A stretch of 64,000 nt of DNA from an uncultured Collinsella sp. (GTDB lineage Bacteria > Actinomycetota > Coriobacteriia > Coriobacteriales > Coriobacteriaceae): assembly GCA_900541015.1 (NCBI GenBank), contig UQIB01000004.1:20430-84429 (forward strand), read 5' to 3'. Each line of letters starts with the position of its first letter. The stretch's first letter is position 1. Of the stretch, positions 51,807 to 60,320 are shown piece after piece. Under the pieces are notes generated by a model. It made no database searches and was not told the DNA's origin. It saw only the letters and a list, made by a program, of their open reading frames with translations. The translations under genes were made by a program, and so were the position numbers.

Positions 51807-52683
51807 CGTCGTCGTCTCCCTCCGCAGCGCCAGCAGCAGCGACGGGACGCTGGTTGTTCTTGTAGTACAGCAAAGACAGAGCAAAGCCAATAATAGCGAT
51901 CGCCAGCATCGACATGTTATTGAACATACCGACCATATCCACGGCGCCCTTACCAAGCGCGCCGTTCACAGCGACGATGTTGGTGTTGAGGTTAATGATG
52001 CTCGTGAAGGCCGTACCAAACAGGGCGGCGACTACAAAGCCGAGCAGCAGGTAGGCGACGTGCTTTTTGACCGGCAGGTAACGAAGCAGGATGGCGAAGC
52101 CAACGGCGGGCAAGGCACCGCCAGCAACAGACAGACCGTCACCCAGCCACTTCAAGTCGCCGTTAAGAGCGGTGGTGATGACCTCGACCATGCCCTGGCC
52201 AAATGCGAGAGCCAGGAAGACCGGAATCATGCGGGACAACATCCAAGAAACGGCACCGAGCAAGTAGTGTACGTTGTAGGCGCCCCAGTTCATCTTCTCG
52301 ATATCGGCATCGCACATGTGACCAAAGAACGTGTTGGCGAAACGGCCGGCGATATCGGTGTAGACGAGAATGGCAGCGACAGGCACGCCAATAGCGGCAA
52401 GAGCCGTCTCGGGATTCATGCCTGCGCCCACGGCAAAGGCGGTGGCGACCAGAGTGCCGGAGTTGGCATCGATACGAGAGGCGCCGCCAAAGGTACCAAC
52501 GCCCAGGACGGTGAGCTGCATGCTGCCGCCGATAAACAGGCCAGTCTGTAGGTCACCCATAATCAAACCGGTAATCATACCAGAGAAGACGGCTGAGCCG
52601 GCACAGGTGTACCAGTTCAGCTCATCCAAAATCTGATAACCCGCATACAGGGTTAACAGAAGAATCTGCCACCAAGCAATCAT
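51796..52683 (-). CDS. PTS mannose/sorbose-family EIIC
   Basis: 295 residues with about eight membrane segments and the family loop GLFIGGSMQLTVLGVGTFGGAS near residues 48-68. TAAGGAG precedes the ATG. The C-terminus ends in an acidic tail. With EIID it imports the substrate, probably galacto-N-biose, GalNAc or a related host glycan judging from GH35, AgaS and NagA nearby. Confidence 0.92.
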   Translation of the reverse strand: MIAWWQILLLTLYAGYQILDELNWYTCAGSAVFSGMITGLIMGDLQTGLFIGGSMQLTVLGVGTFGGASRIDANSGTLVATAFAVGAGMNPETALAAIGVPVAAILVYTDIAGRFANTFFGHMCDADIEKMNWGAYNVHYLLGAVSWMLSRMIPVFLALAFGQGMVEVITTALNGDLKWLGDGLSVAGGALPAVGFAILLRYLPVKKHVAYLLLGFVVAALFGTAFTSIINLNTNIVAVNGALGKGAVDMVGMFNNMSMLAIAIIGFALSLLYYKNNQRPVAAAGAAEGDDDDEL

Positions 52684-52776
52684 GGTTAACTCCTTATTTA
52701 AGGTGTAACAGTTTCTACAATACCAATACGCTTATATAAACCGCGCATCCCCCTTCACGGCTTAGCGTTAATTCGA

Positions 52777-53241
52777 CTAGAGCGTGAAAGCCTCTGGGTT
52801 ATCCTGCGGCGTCAGCTGAATGACGATAGGAAGATTATCGGCCTTGAGTTTGGCAAACGCATCAAGATCACCCTGGTCGCAACTAATGTTGCGAGACAGC
52901 TTCTTGACCGGCTCCATTGTCGTCATATTACCGACGATGAGCTGCTCGAGCTTAACACCTTGCTCCAAAAGTCGAACGTAGACCTCAGGCTTTTTCGCAA
53001 CAATAAAGAGACGTTGCGCATCATATTTGCCAGCAGTGATGTTGGCAGCGGCCTTGTCGACAGGAAGCACGGACAACTTCACAGTTGCCGGGCAAGCCAT
53101 GCGAAGAACCTGCTTTTGGGTAGCATCTTGCGATACCTCGTCGTCAACTACCATGAAGCGGCTTACCTGACGGGCGTTAGACCAGAGGTTTGCCACCTGT
53201 CCGTGGATCAAGCGAAAGTCGATTCGTGCGCCTACAATCAT
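52777..53241 (-). CDS. PTS mannose-family EIIB
   Basis: 154 residues with phospho-His13 in RIDFRLIHGQV. It starts two bases after the GH35 stop, so it is cotranscribed. Transfers phosphate from EIIA to the incoming sugar. Serves as the internal comparison for the His-less EIIB-like protein at 27305. Confidence 0.93.
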   Translation of the reverse strand: MIVGARIDFRLIHGQVANLWSNARQVSRFMVVDDEVSQDATQKQVLRMACPATVKLSVLPVDKAAANITAGKYDAQRLFIVAKKPEVYVRLLEQGVKLEQLIVGNMTTMEPVKKLSRNISCDQGDLDAFAKLKADNLPIVIQLTPQDNPEAFTL

Positions 53242-53243
53242 TT

Positions 53244-55040
53244 CTACTCAACTCCTTCTTGTTCAAGTGTACGGATAACGGGCTCAGAGCGAAGGGAGAT
53301 TTTCGCATCATACACGCCCTCTGTTTCGAACATAACGAGCTCATTGGTACCAGGGTGCAATAAACCGTGCGGAACATAGAGCGTCATGATGGGACCCTTA
53401 TCCCAAAAACGTCCGACATTCGTTCCGTTAACGAATGCCACACCCTTTCCAAAACCCGTAGTGTCGATAAAAGTATCAGCCGGCTCAGATATATCAAATT
53501 TTGCGCGGTAAAAGGAAGGTTGTCCCTCTACCCAGCCGGCAGAATAATCAAGACTATCGATGTTATCGAGTGGCAGGCAACGCATCTCCCAACCGGTAAC
53601 AAAGTGAAGATCAACGCAAACTCCTGTCCTAATACCCTTATGCTGCGTATCGGCGAGCAATTTGTGACCATAATTGACGCGACCCATATCCTCGGTCAGA
53701 ACATCCAGGCGGTTTTGTTCACAGGGAAGAACGCAGTGGATATCTTCCCCGATGTGCTCCTGATACTGCGTCGCCACTTTGTCACCGTTCACAAACACCT
53801 GTGCACGGTCGCGGGCGTCAATAACCCGAATACGCTCTTCATCTGCACGGTCACGCTCGACAGTCGTGGTATATAACGTATATCCATACGACTGACCCAT
53901 CTCTTCCATGGGCATAGGATATTGGGCTTCAATCGGCTCCGAAAGAATATCGAGCACATTAAAGAGACTTACGCGCTCACTCACCGAAATATCGGGCATA
54001 GAAAACGTCTTTTTTGTTAACGGCTCGCTTTGCGCGATATCGGGAAACAGCTCGTGAACTGTCCTTTGAATTGCGAAGTATTTCTCGGTCGGGTTGCCCT
54101 GTTCGTCCAATGGAGCATCGTAGTCATATGATGTCACCTGGTGCAGGTCATGCGTATGGCGTGCAGAACATCCGTTCATAAATCCAAAGTTGGTGCCTCC
54201 ATGAAACATGTAGAGGTTTAAAGATCCTCCAAGCTCGAGCACCTCGCGAACGCAAGAGGCAAGATCTTCGGGATCGCGTCTGATGACGTTCTCCCCATAG
54301 CGATTGAACCAGCCGTCCCACAACTCCATGCACATAAGAGGCCATTGTTTTCCATGCTCCTTGTGAAAAGCAGAAAGAGCCTCAAAGTTCTCCTTTGCAT
54401 GAGAACCAAAGTTGCCGGTGCACAACACATCATCGTCAATAAGCGTACCGGCACGAAGGCACCCACGCCACGGACCATCGGAAGTACAAAGGGGCACGGA
54501 AACCCCACGCTCGACCATAAGGCGACGAATCGCACGAAGATAGTCCTTATCCTCGCAATATGACCCATACTCGTTTTCAACCTGCATCATGATGATGTTT
54601 CCGCCCTTGTCAATCTGACGCGAGACGAGTATCGGCATGAGATGGTCGTAGTACTGCGCAACGTGAGCAAGAAATTTGGGGTCGCTGCTACGCGGCCTCA
54701 TATCATGTTCGCGCAGCAGCCATGCTGGCATGCCGCCAAATTCCCATTCTGCACAAATAAACGGAGAGGGCCGAACAATTGCATACAGACCGAGCGATGC
54801 TGCCTCATCAAGAAATGCCGCCAAATCGATTGAGCCAGAAAAATCGAAGACGCCAGGCTTTGGCTCATGAAGATTCCACGGTACATACGTTTCGACCGTA
54901 TTAAACCCAAGAGCCTTAAGGTTATAGAGCGAGTGATGCCAGTCGCTCGGATGAACACGCATATAGTGAATCGCCCCCGACAAGATGGTGAACGGCTCAT
55001 CATCGAGTAGGAATTGATTGGTGATTTTAAACGAATGCAT
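53244..55040 (-). CDS. bgaC: GH35 beta-galactosidase, cytoplasmic (BgaC/GnbG type)
   Basis: 598 residues, no signal peptide. GH35 motifs LSGAIHYMRVHP, the acid/base region QVENEYGSY and the nucleophile region CMELWDGWF are present, with beta-sandwich domains after ~residue 330. Homologs in PTS operons of pneumococcus and lactobacilli cleave beta-1,3-linked galactose from host glycan disaccharides, in some cases as the 6-phosphate. First gene of the operon GH35-EIIB-EIIC-EIID, transcribed from the region 55041-55300. Confidence 0.92.
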   Translation of the reverse strand: MHSFKITNQFLLDDEPFTILSGAIHYMRVHPSDWHHSLYNLKALGFNTVETYVPWNLHEPKPGVFDFSGSIDLAAFLDEAASLGLYAIVRPSPFICAEWEFGGMPAWLLREHDMRPRSSDPKFLAHVAQYYDHLMPILVSRQIDKGGNIIMMQVENEYGSYCEDKDYLRAIRRLMVERGVSVPLCTSDGPWRGCLRAGTLIDDDVLCTGNFGSHAKENFEALSAFHKEHGKQWPLMCMELWDGWFNRYGENVIRRDPEDLASCVREVLELGGSLNLYMFHGGTNFGFMNGCSARHTHDLHQVTSYDYDAPLDEQGNPTEKYFAIQRTVHELFPDIAQSEPLTKKTFSMPDISVSERVSLFNVLDILSEPIEAQYPMPMEEMGQSYGYTLYTTTVERDRADEERIRVIDARDRAQVFVNGDKVATQYQEHIGEDIHCVLPCEQNRLDVLTEDMGRVNYGHKLLADTQHKGIRTGVCVDLHFVTGWEMRCLPLDNIDSLDYSAGWVEGQPSFYRAKFDISEPADTFIDTTGFGKGVAFVNGTNVGRFWDKGPIMTLYVPHGLLHPGTNELVMFETEGVYDAKISLRSEPVIRTLEQEGVE

Positions 55041-55155
55041 GCTACTCCCGATCTTCGTGCTCTACGACGCGGATGCCGGTTCCTCGGCCCTCAGCTAAAC
55101 GCCTTGCCTATTATGGACGCATTGACGCAATTATGTAGTCAGAATCTGAAGTGGT

Positions 55156-55275
55156 CCGTAAACGGTAGCCAAATGACGATGAACGGCTTTAATGAACAAA
55201 ATATAAACCCGCTGGTAAATTACTTTTTTACTATAGATTTCTAGCGATTCTATATTTGAAAGGTGGTATGTACCA
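55156..55275 (-). promoter_or_regulatory. gnb/bgaC operon promoter region
   Basis: CCGTAAACGGT (55156-55166) is the motif shared with the lac and nagE promoters. TGGTATGTACCA (55264-55275) is a palindrome whose first ten bases recur at 59931-59940 before nagE, a likely GntR/UTRA operator. The surrounding 55041-55340 is AT-rich and holds no gene. Confidence 0.55.
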
Positions 55276-55419
55276 GCTATCCACTATTTCATACTAGTTA
55301 CATTATGCTTCAATCGCATTTCTTCAAATGCTTATCTACTTTGTTGTTGCCGATTTGAGTGCGCGTGCGCCAGCCCAAGCATCGTCACGGCTTCAGCTCC
55401 CCTATTCATAAACAGAAAA

Positions 55420-55496
55420 CCCCGCCAAACGTGATTCCCCTAGGGAAAACACGCTTGGCGGGGTCCTGGCGTGTTTTCCCTAGGGGAATCACGCCA
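55420..55496. other. Paired hairpins with mirrored GTGATTCCCC-type loops
   Basis: CCCCGCCAA-ACGTG...CACGCTTGGCGGGG (55420-55463) is followed by TGGCGTG...CACGCCA (55467-55496). The loops are near reverse complements of each other (ATTCCCCTAGGGAAAA and TTTTCCCTAGGGGAAT). A second copy of the set lies in the scar at 43250-43335. Probably terminator-like structures at the end of yhcH; function unclear. Confidence 0.55.
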
Positions 55497-55525
55497 GCAT
55501 ACGAACAGCTCAGCCGAGCAGTGCG

Positions 55526-55999
55526 CTATTCCTCCCAGTAGGCGTCGGCAAGCAGCTTAAAGCAGATCTTCTTGACCGGCTGTGCGCCATCGCCCGGGAA
55601 CTCAAGTGTGGGCATGTGAGGCTCGCCGGCAACAAACAGCGCAAATTTGTCGTCAGCAAGATCGCCGGCGATCGAGGCGTCGGAATCGACCAGGTCGTAG
55701 TCATCCTTCTCGTCAAATTCCTGGACCAGCGTCAGGCTGCCCGTGGCAACCTTAAAGGCCTCGCGACCCTCGACGTCAATCTGCAGATCGTGATAGCGCT
55801 GATGCGTCTCATAGTGAGCCTCGGCCTCGGAACGCGTCGTGGGAGCCATGACGTTCGCAAAGACCTTGTCGCCCAGAATCGGATGGCTGCCGACCTCGAG
55901 CTGCGCCGGGTCGTTCTCCTCGAGCCAGTCGATCAGTACGTCGAGGCCCTTGAGCATTCCGCGGTACTCCTCGATATCGCCCAATGCACCGTAAATCAT
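55526..55999 (-). CDS. YhcH/YjgK/YiaL-family protein
   Basis: 157 residues, a cupin-like beta-barrel family often found with sialic acid, GlcNAc or beta-galactoside genes (EbgC is a relative). The family pattern ETHQRYHDLQIDVEG and GEPHMP, with metal-binding His and Glu residues, is present. GAGAGGGG precedes the ATG. Lies 32 bases after nagA2, so probably cotranscribed with it. The likely role is handling sugar anomers or epimers; the substrate is unknown. Confidence 0.85.
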   Translation of the reverse strand: MIYGALGDIEEYRGMLKGLDVLIDWLEENDPAQLEVGSHPILGDKVFANVMAPTTRSEAEAHYETHQRYHDLQIDVEGREAFKVATGSLTLVQEFDEKDDYDLVDSDASIAGDLADDKFALFVAGEPHMPTLEFPGDGAQPVKKICFKLLADAYWEE

Positions 56000-56031
56000 C
56001 TAAATCCCCTCTCGGATCGTTTCTTTGGCAG

Positions 56032-57201
56032 CTACTCGGCAAACGCATTGCCGACGCTGTTGCCACCCACATACGTCTCGACCAGGGTAAGGTCGGGATT
56101 GAACACGACAAAATCGGCATCGCGGCCAGGCATAATGCTGCCACATTTATCCTCGACGTGAGCGGAGCGCGCGGGCACCTCGGTCGCCATGCGAATTGCG
56201 ATATCGGCGCTCGCAAGACCCCAGTCGACGATGTTCTTTACGCCCTGCGCGAGTGTGAGCACCGAACCGGCGATAGCAGAGCCATCGGCGAGCCAGCAAA
56301 GGTTGTCCTTCATAACGACGTCCATGCCACCGCTGGTGTACTTGCCCTCGGGCATGCCGCCGCAACCCAGGCAATCGGTGATCAGCACCGTGTGCTGCCA
56401 GCCCTTGGCCTGCAGCAGGGCCTTGATAGCAGCAGGGTTCACATGCTTGCCATCGCAGATGATCTCGGCATAGGTGTTGGGCGTGGTCATAGCAGCCCCA
56501 ACGACACCGGGCTCGCGGTGATGCAGGCCGCGCTGGCCGTTGTATGTATGCGTAAAGCAGCTGGCGCCAGCATTGATCGCCGCAGCACACTCATCATAGG
56601 TGGCATCGGAGTGGCCAATACAGGTCACAACGCCCTTGGCGCTCAGCGCCGCGGCGTAAGCGGCAGCGCCGTCACGCTCGACCGCCATGGCGCTCTTGAC
56701 GATACGACCGCCGGCGGCCTCCTGCCACTCGTCAAAAACCTTCTCGGATGGGTCAATCAGATAAGCAGGGTTCTGGGCACCCACGTGCTTCATGGTAAAG
56801 AACGGGCCCTCCAGGTAGATGCCCTGAATACGAGCACCACAGAACTCGGGCCCGCGCTCTTCGTCCGCCTGCGCAATAGCAGCGCAGGCGTCCTTGATCT
56901 GCTCCACGCCGTCGGTAAAGGTCGTAGGCAGCCAGCTGGTAGTACCACGACGAGCGAGCTCGGTCGAGCTGATGTTGATACCCTCGGCATCGTTATCGGT
57001 CGTAGCATGGTTATAGAAACCATGAATGTGGGTGTCCACCATGCCCGGCGCAATCCATGTACCCGAATAATCTTTGATTTCGCAAGTGGGCTCATCGGCC
57101 TGCCAAGCGCCAAAGACGCCATCTTCGACCATGAGGTAGCCGCCCAGCTGCGGCCCCGCCGGCAAAAAGAACTTGTCGGCCTTGATAGCATACGTGCTCA
57201 T
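56032..57201 (-). CDS. nagA: N-acetylglucosamine-6-phosphate deacetylase, second copy
   Basis: 389 residues, the same length as the copy at 46257 and differing at only a small share of positions. Metal motif DTHIHGF and catalytic TDCLG are intact. Between nagR-like and yhcH genes and near nagE, so GlcNAc-6-P is its likely substrate. The two copies and the scar at 43400 point to duplication of this region. No strong ribosome site is seen before the ATG at 57201; GGGAGC lies close. Confidence 0.92.
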   Translation of the reverse strand: MSTYAIKADKFFLPAGPQLGGYLMVEDGVFGAWQADEPTCEIKDYSGTWIAPGMVDTHIHGFYNHATTDNDAEGINISSTELARRGTTSWLPTTFTDGVEQIKDACAAIAQADEERGPEFCGARIQGIYLEGPFFTMKHVGAQNPAYLIDPSEKVFDEWQEAAGGRIVKSAMAVERDGAAAYAAALSAKGVVTCIGHSDATYDECAAAINAGASCFTHTYNGQRGLHHREPGVVGAAMTTPNTYAEIICDGKHVNPAAIKALLQAKGWQHTVLITDCLGCGGMPEGKYTSGGMDVVMKDNLCWLADGSAIAGSVLTLAQGVKNIVDWGLASADIAIRMATEVPARSAHVEDKCGSIMPGRDADFVVFNPDLTLVETYVGGNSVGNAFAE

Positions 57202-57344
57202 CTATGCTCCCGTACCCGCAGTGCGTTTTAGGGCGGATCAAAAACCACTGCATTGTTAATTCGAGCGATTGTTCGTTGCCTTCTTGCGCTTGGCACATTT
57301 TGCACCCGCCGCAAAACACGCCAAGCCGTTTATACCCAATAACT

Positions 57345-58076
57345 CTAGACTGCGCGGTTGTGGTAGACCTTGTACTTAAACTGGTCGGCGCGCGCAACCG
57401 AACGCGTATACTCGATAACCTCGTTGTTCATGTCATATGTGGTACGAATCAAATCCAGGACCGGTGCGCCTTCGGCAATCTCGAGCAGACGAGCGTCGGA
57501 ATGGCGTGCGATACTCGCGTAGAATTCTTCCTCTGCCACGCGAACTTTCTCGTGAAAGTCCTGCTCGATCATGTCGTACAGCGATTTGTTCTCGATCATG
57601 GGGCGCTTAAGCGCAAAGAACTTGCGACTCGGCAGATATGTACACTCAATCATCAGCGGCACACCATCGGCAATACGCAGGCGCTTGATCTTGTACAGAC
57701 GCTCGCCTAGGCGCGCGTTCATCTCTACGGCAATATTCTTGTCAGCCTCGACCTCGGTAAACTCAAGAATCGTCGTCTTGGGCACACGGCCGATCGCCTT
57801 CATCTGCTCGGTAAAGCTATAGGTCTGCGTGAGGTTTGCCGTTTGCAGAGAGCGGTCGCACACCATGGTTCCACGGCCGCGCTGACGAACCACCAGGCCC
57901 AGGCGTTCAAGCTCCTGCAGGGCAAGGCGAACCGTCGTACGCGAGAGTCCGTAGCGTTCCGACAGGTCACGCTCGGACGGCAAATAGTCGCCGGGCCGAA
58001 GTTCGTGATCGATTTTATCGGTCAGTAGATCAACGAGCTGATCGTACAGAGGTTGTTTGCGCGCTCCCATTGCCAT
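57345..58076 (-). CDS. GntR-family regulator with UTRA domain (NagR-like)
   Basis: 243 residues from the ATG at 58076; an upstream extension of 17 codons is unlikely. Winged HTH LPSERDLSERYGLSRTTVRLALQELERLG, UTRA domain ~80-240. Homologs (NagR/YvoA, DasR) bind TGGT-ACCA type operators and respond to GlcN-6-P or GlcNAc-6-P. Between nagA2 and nagE. Probable targets are the sites at 58108-58119, 59931-60152 and 55264. Confidence 0.9.
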   Translation of the reverse strand: MAMGARKQPLYDQLVDLLTDKIDHELRPGDYLPSERDLSERYGLSRTTVRLALQELERLGLVVRQRGRGTMVCDRSLQTANLTQTYSFTEQMKAIGRVPKTTILEFTEVEADKNIAVEMNARLGERLYKIKRLRIADGVPLMIECTYLPSRKFFALKRPMIENKSLYDMIEQDFHEKVRVAEEEFYASIARHSDARLLEIAEGAPVLDLIRTTYDMNNEVIEYTRSVARADQFKYKVYHNRAV

Positions 58077-58107
58077 AATGAAACCTGCCGGATAAATGAC
58101 TCGAAAT

Positions 58108-58222
58108 TGGTTGTAACCAGACACCACGTACTATAGCAGTTTTATTTGAATAACAGCAGGTCAACTAGCATATTTCAATATTGTTTGCCGGTTGATAGCC
58201 TGCGCACTGTAATACCAATTAC
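58108..58222. promoter_or_regulatory. NagR-like gene promoter with TGGT-N4-ACCA site
   Basis: TGGTTGTAACCA (58108-58119) lies 32 bases before the regulator start, and GTAATACCAATTAC (58209-58222) is a further related half-site. This fits autoregulation. Confidence 0.5.
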
Positions 58223-58249
58223 AACGCTACATCAAGTATCGAGATAGCA

Positions 58250-58284
58250 AAAAGGGCCGCCCCCGCGGAGCGGGACGACCCTTT
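58250..58284 (-). terminator. Intrinsic terminator of nagE
   Basis: On the - strand AAAGGGTCGTCCCGC pairs with GGGGGCGGCCCTTT across a short loop and is followed by TTGCTAT. Confidence 0.82.
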
Positions 58285-58308
58285 GCAAGACAGATACGTC
58301 TTTAAGGC

Positions 58309-59799
58309 TTAGAGAAGCTTCTTGAGCTCCTCGGCAACAGCCTGGACCTGCGTGCCGATGATGACCTGGGTAGCACCCTTGTCCATCTTCATGACACCCA
58401 GAGCGCCGGCCTTCTTGCAGGCAGCCTCGTCAACCAGAGCGGAATCGCCGAGCTCGAAGCGCAGGCGAGTAGCGCAGCAGTCAACGGTCTTGACGTTCTC
58501 CTTGCCACCGACGGCAGCAAGAACAGCGGCGGCCAGAGCGGCGAACTTGTCGTCGCCAGCAGCGGCGGAAGCGGAGGTCTCCTCGACATCCTCATCCTCG
58601 CGACCAGGGGTCATGAGGTTGAACTTGGTGATGGCGAAGCGGAACACGAGGTAGAAGACCACGAAGGCAGCGATGCCCAGCGGGATGATCATCCAGGTGT
58701 TGGCGGCAGCCGGGAGGCTAGAGGAGAACAGGAGGTCGGTAGCACCAGCGGAGAAGCAGAAGCCAGCACGGAAACCAACATAGTAGGTGACGATGGTGAA
58801 GATGCCGTACAGGGCAGCGTACACGACGTAGAGCGGGAAGCACAGGAACATGAAGCCGAACTCGAAGGGCTCGGTGACGCCGCAGACGAAGGCGCAGATG
58901 GCAGCGGAGACAACCAGACCGATAGCAGCCTTCTTGTTCTTAGCGGTCTGAACCATAGCCAGGGCAGCGCCCGGGATACCGAACATCATGCAGGGGAAGA
59001 AGCCGGACATGTACATACCGAGGCTCCACTTGACGTCAGCAGAGGTCTCGCCAGCCCAGAAGTGGGTCAGGTCGCCCAGGCCGATGGTGTCGAACCAGAA
59101 CACGTTGTTCAGAGCGTGGTGCAGACCGGTCGGGATGAGCAGGCGGTTGAGGAAGGCGTAGATGCCAGCGCCGATACCACCCATGGCGGCGATACCCTCA
59201 CCAAGAGCAACAAGAGCACCGAAGATGAGCGGCCAAGCAAAGAGCAGGACGACGGAGACGACGATGCAGATGACGGCGGTCATGATGGCGACGCAACGCT
59301 TGCCGGAGAAGAAGGCCAGCCAGTCGGGAAGACGAGTGTCCTTGAACTTGTTGTAGCAAGTGCCACCGATGACGGCGGACAGGATGCCGATGAAGGAGTT
59401 ACCAGCGATCTTGGAGAACGCGATACCCTCGGTCGTGGCAAGCCAAGCGGTCTGAGCATCGGCGTCCATACCACGAATGGTGCCAACAACAGCGGGGTTC
59501 AGGAGCTGCTGGATCATCAGGAAGGCGACGAGGCCAGCGAGGCCAGCGGTGCCATCGTGATCGTCGGCAAGGCCGACAGCGGCGCCGACTGCGAACAGCC
59601 AGGCCATGTTATCGATAAGAGCGCCGCCTGCCTTGATGAGCAGGAAACCGGCGGTATAGGCAAAACCGGTAGTGTCACCGGCAGCACCCATGACTGCGGG
59701 AGCGAGCAGGTAGCCCACGCCCATAAGAATACCTGCGACGGGAAGCGCCGCGACGGGAAGCATCAGCGCTTTGCCGAGCTTCTGGAGGTACTTCATCAT
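58309..59799 (-). CDS. nagE: PTS N-acetylglucosamine EIICB
   Basis: 496 residues from ATGATG at 59799 with GGAGGAG upstream. The EIIC domain (~1-370) has GLHHALNNVFWFD, FFPCMMFGIPGAALAM and GVTEPFEFGFMF, as in NagE; after TPGRE a linker leads to the EIIB domain with phospho-Cys442 in CCATRLR (a Cys also precedes it). There is no EIIA domain, so a separate Crr-like EIIA outside the window is needed. Monocistronic, with a long regulated leader region upstream. Confidence 0.88.
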   Translation of the reverse strand: MMKYLQKLGKALMLPVAALPVAGILMGVGYLLAPAVMGAAGDTTGFAYTAGFLLIKAGGALIDNMAWLFAVGAAVGLADDHDGTAGLAGLVAFLMIQQLLNPAVVGTIRGMDADAQTAWLATTEGIAFSKIAGNSFIGILSAVIGGTCYNKFKDTRLPDWLAFFSGKRCVAIMTAVICIVVSVVLLFAWPLIFGALVALGEGIAAMGGIGAGIYAFLNRLLIPTGLHHALNNVFWFDTIGLGDLTHFWAGETSADVKWSLGMYMSGFFPCMMFGIPGAALAMVQTAKNKKAAIGLVVSAAICAFVCGVTEPFEFGFMFLCFPLYVVYAALYGIFTIVTYYVGFRAGFCFSAGATDLLFSSSLPAAANTWMIIPLGIAAFVVFYLVFRFAITKFNLMTPGREDEDVEETSASAAAGDDKFAALAAAVLAAVGGKENVKTVDCCATRLRFELGDSALVDEAACKKAGALGVMKMDKGATQVIIGTQVQAVAEELKKLL

Positions 59800-59930
59800 A
59801 TGGTATCTCCTCCAACCTTTCTTTCGTTGTTCACCAACGAGTTCCATGTCCGCGCCTTGTGCATACCGGCTTCTCCGCTTGCCGGCATTGATGCGCAAAC
59901 TTAGACAACCCAGTCCCTATTTGGGGTTGC

Positions 59931-60152
59931 TGGTATGTACGGTAGCACACACTCAATTCAAACGTCCACCACATTTCGTTCAAATTACTATATCGTTGCC
60001 AAACGGTTATTTTTGGCCCGTAAACGGTAATTTACGCAGGTAGACATGGTACGTTTCTTTTATTACCAAACTAATTCTTAGCAATTTCCATTCGATTTCG
60101 TCTCAAAATTGGTTACTACCAGATGAACAGTGGTACCACATTGTTACTACCA
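59931..60152 (-). promoter_or_regulatory. nagE control region with several shared motifs
   Basis: TGGTATGTAC (59931-59940) equals a decamer before the gnb operon. CAATTCAAAC (59954-59963) is the DeoR-type site. AACGGTTATTTTTGGCCCGT plus AAACGG (60002-60028) closely matches the lacF promoter. TGGTTACTACCA (60110-60121), GTGGTACCAC (60130-60139) and TTACTACCAG (60143-60152) are TGGT/ACCA sites. The gap 59800-60241 holds no gene. Confidence 0.55.
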
Positions 60153-60241
60153 GTTTAGCCGAAATCGTTTTCACTTTATATGAATAAAGTGTCCCAAAAT
60201 TTGCATACAACCACCCCCTCTCATCGCCCTCCCCACAGTGC

Positions 60242-60277
60242 AAAAAGCCCGCTAGAACGATATCCGTTCTAGCGGGC
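60242..60277 (-). terminator. Intrinsic terminator of the SurA-like gene
   Basis: On the - strand GCCCGCTAGAACGG pairs with CGTTCTAGCGGGC and is followed by T5. Confidence 0.9.
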
Positions 60278-60320
60278 ATATCAGATTTTTTGGCTACGCG
60301 CTCGGCGGCTCGGGCAGCCC

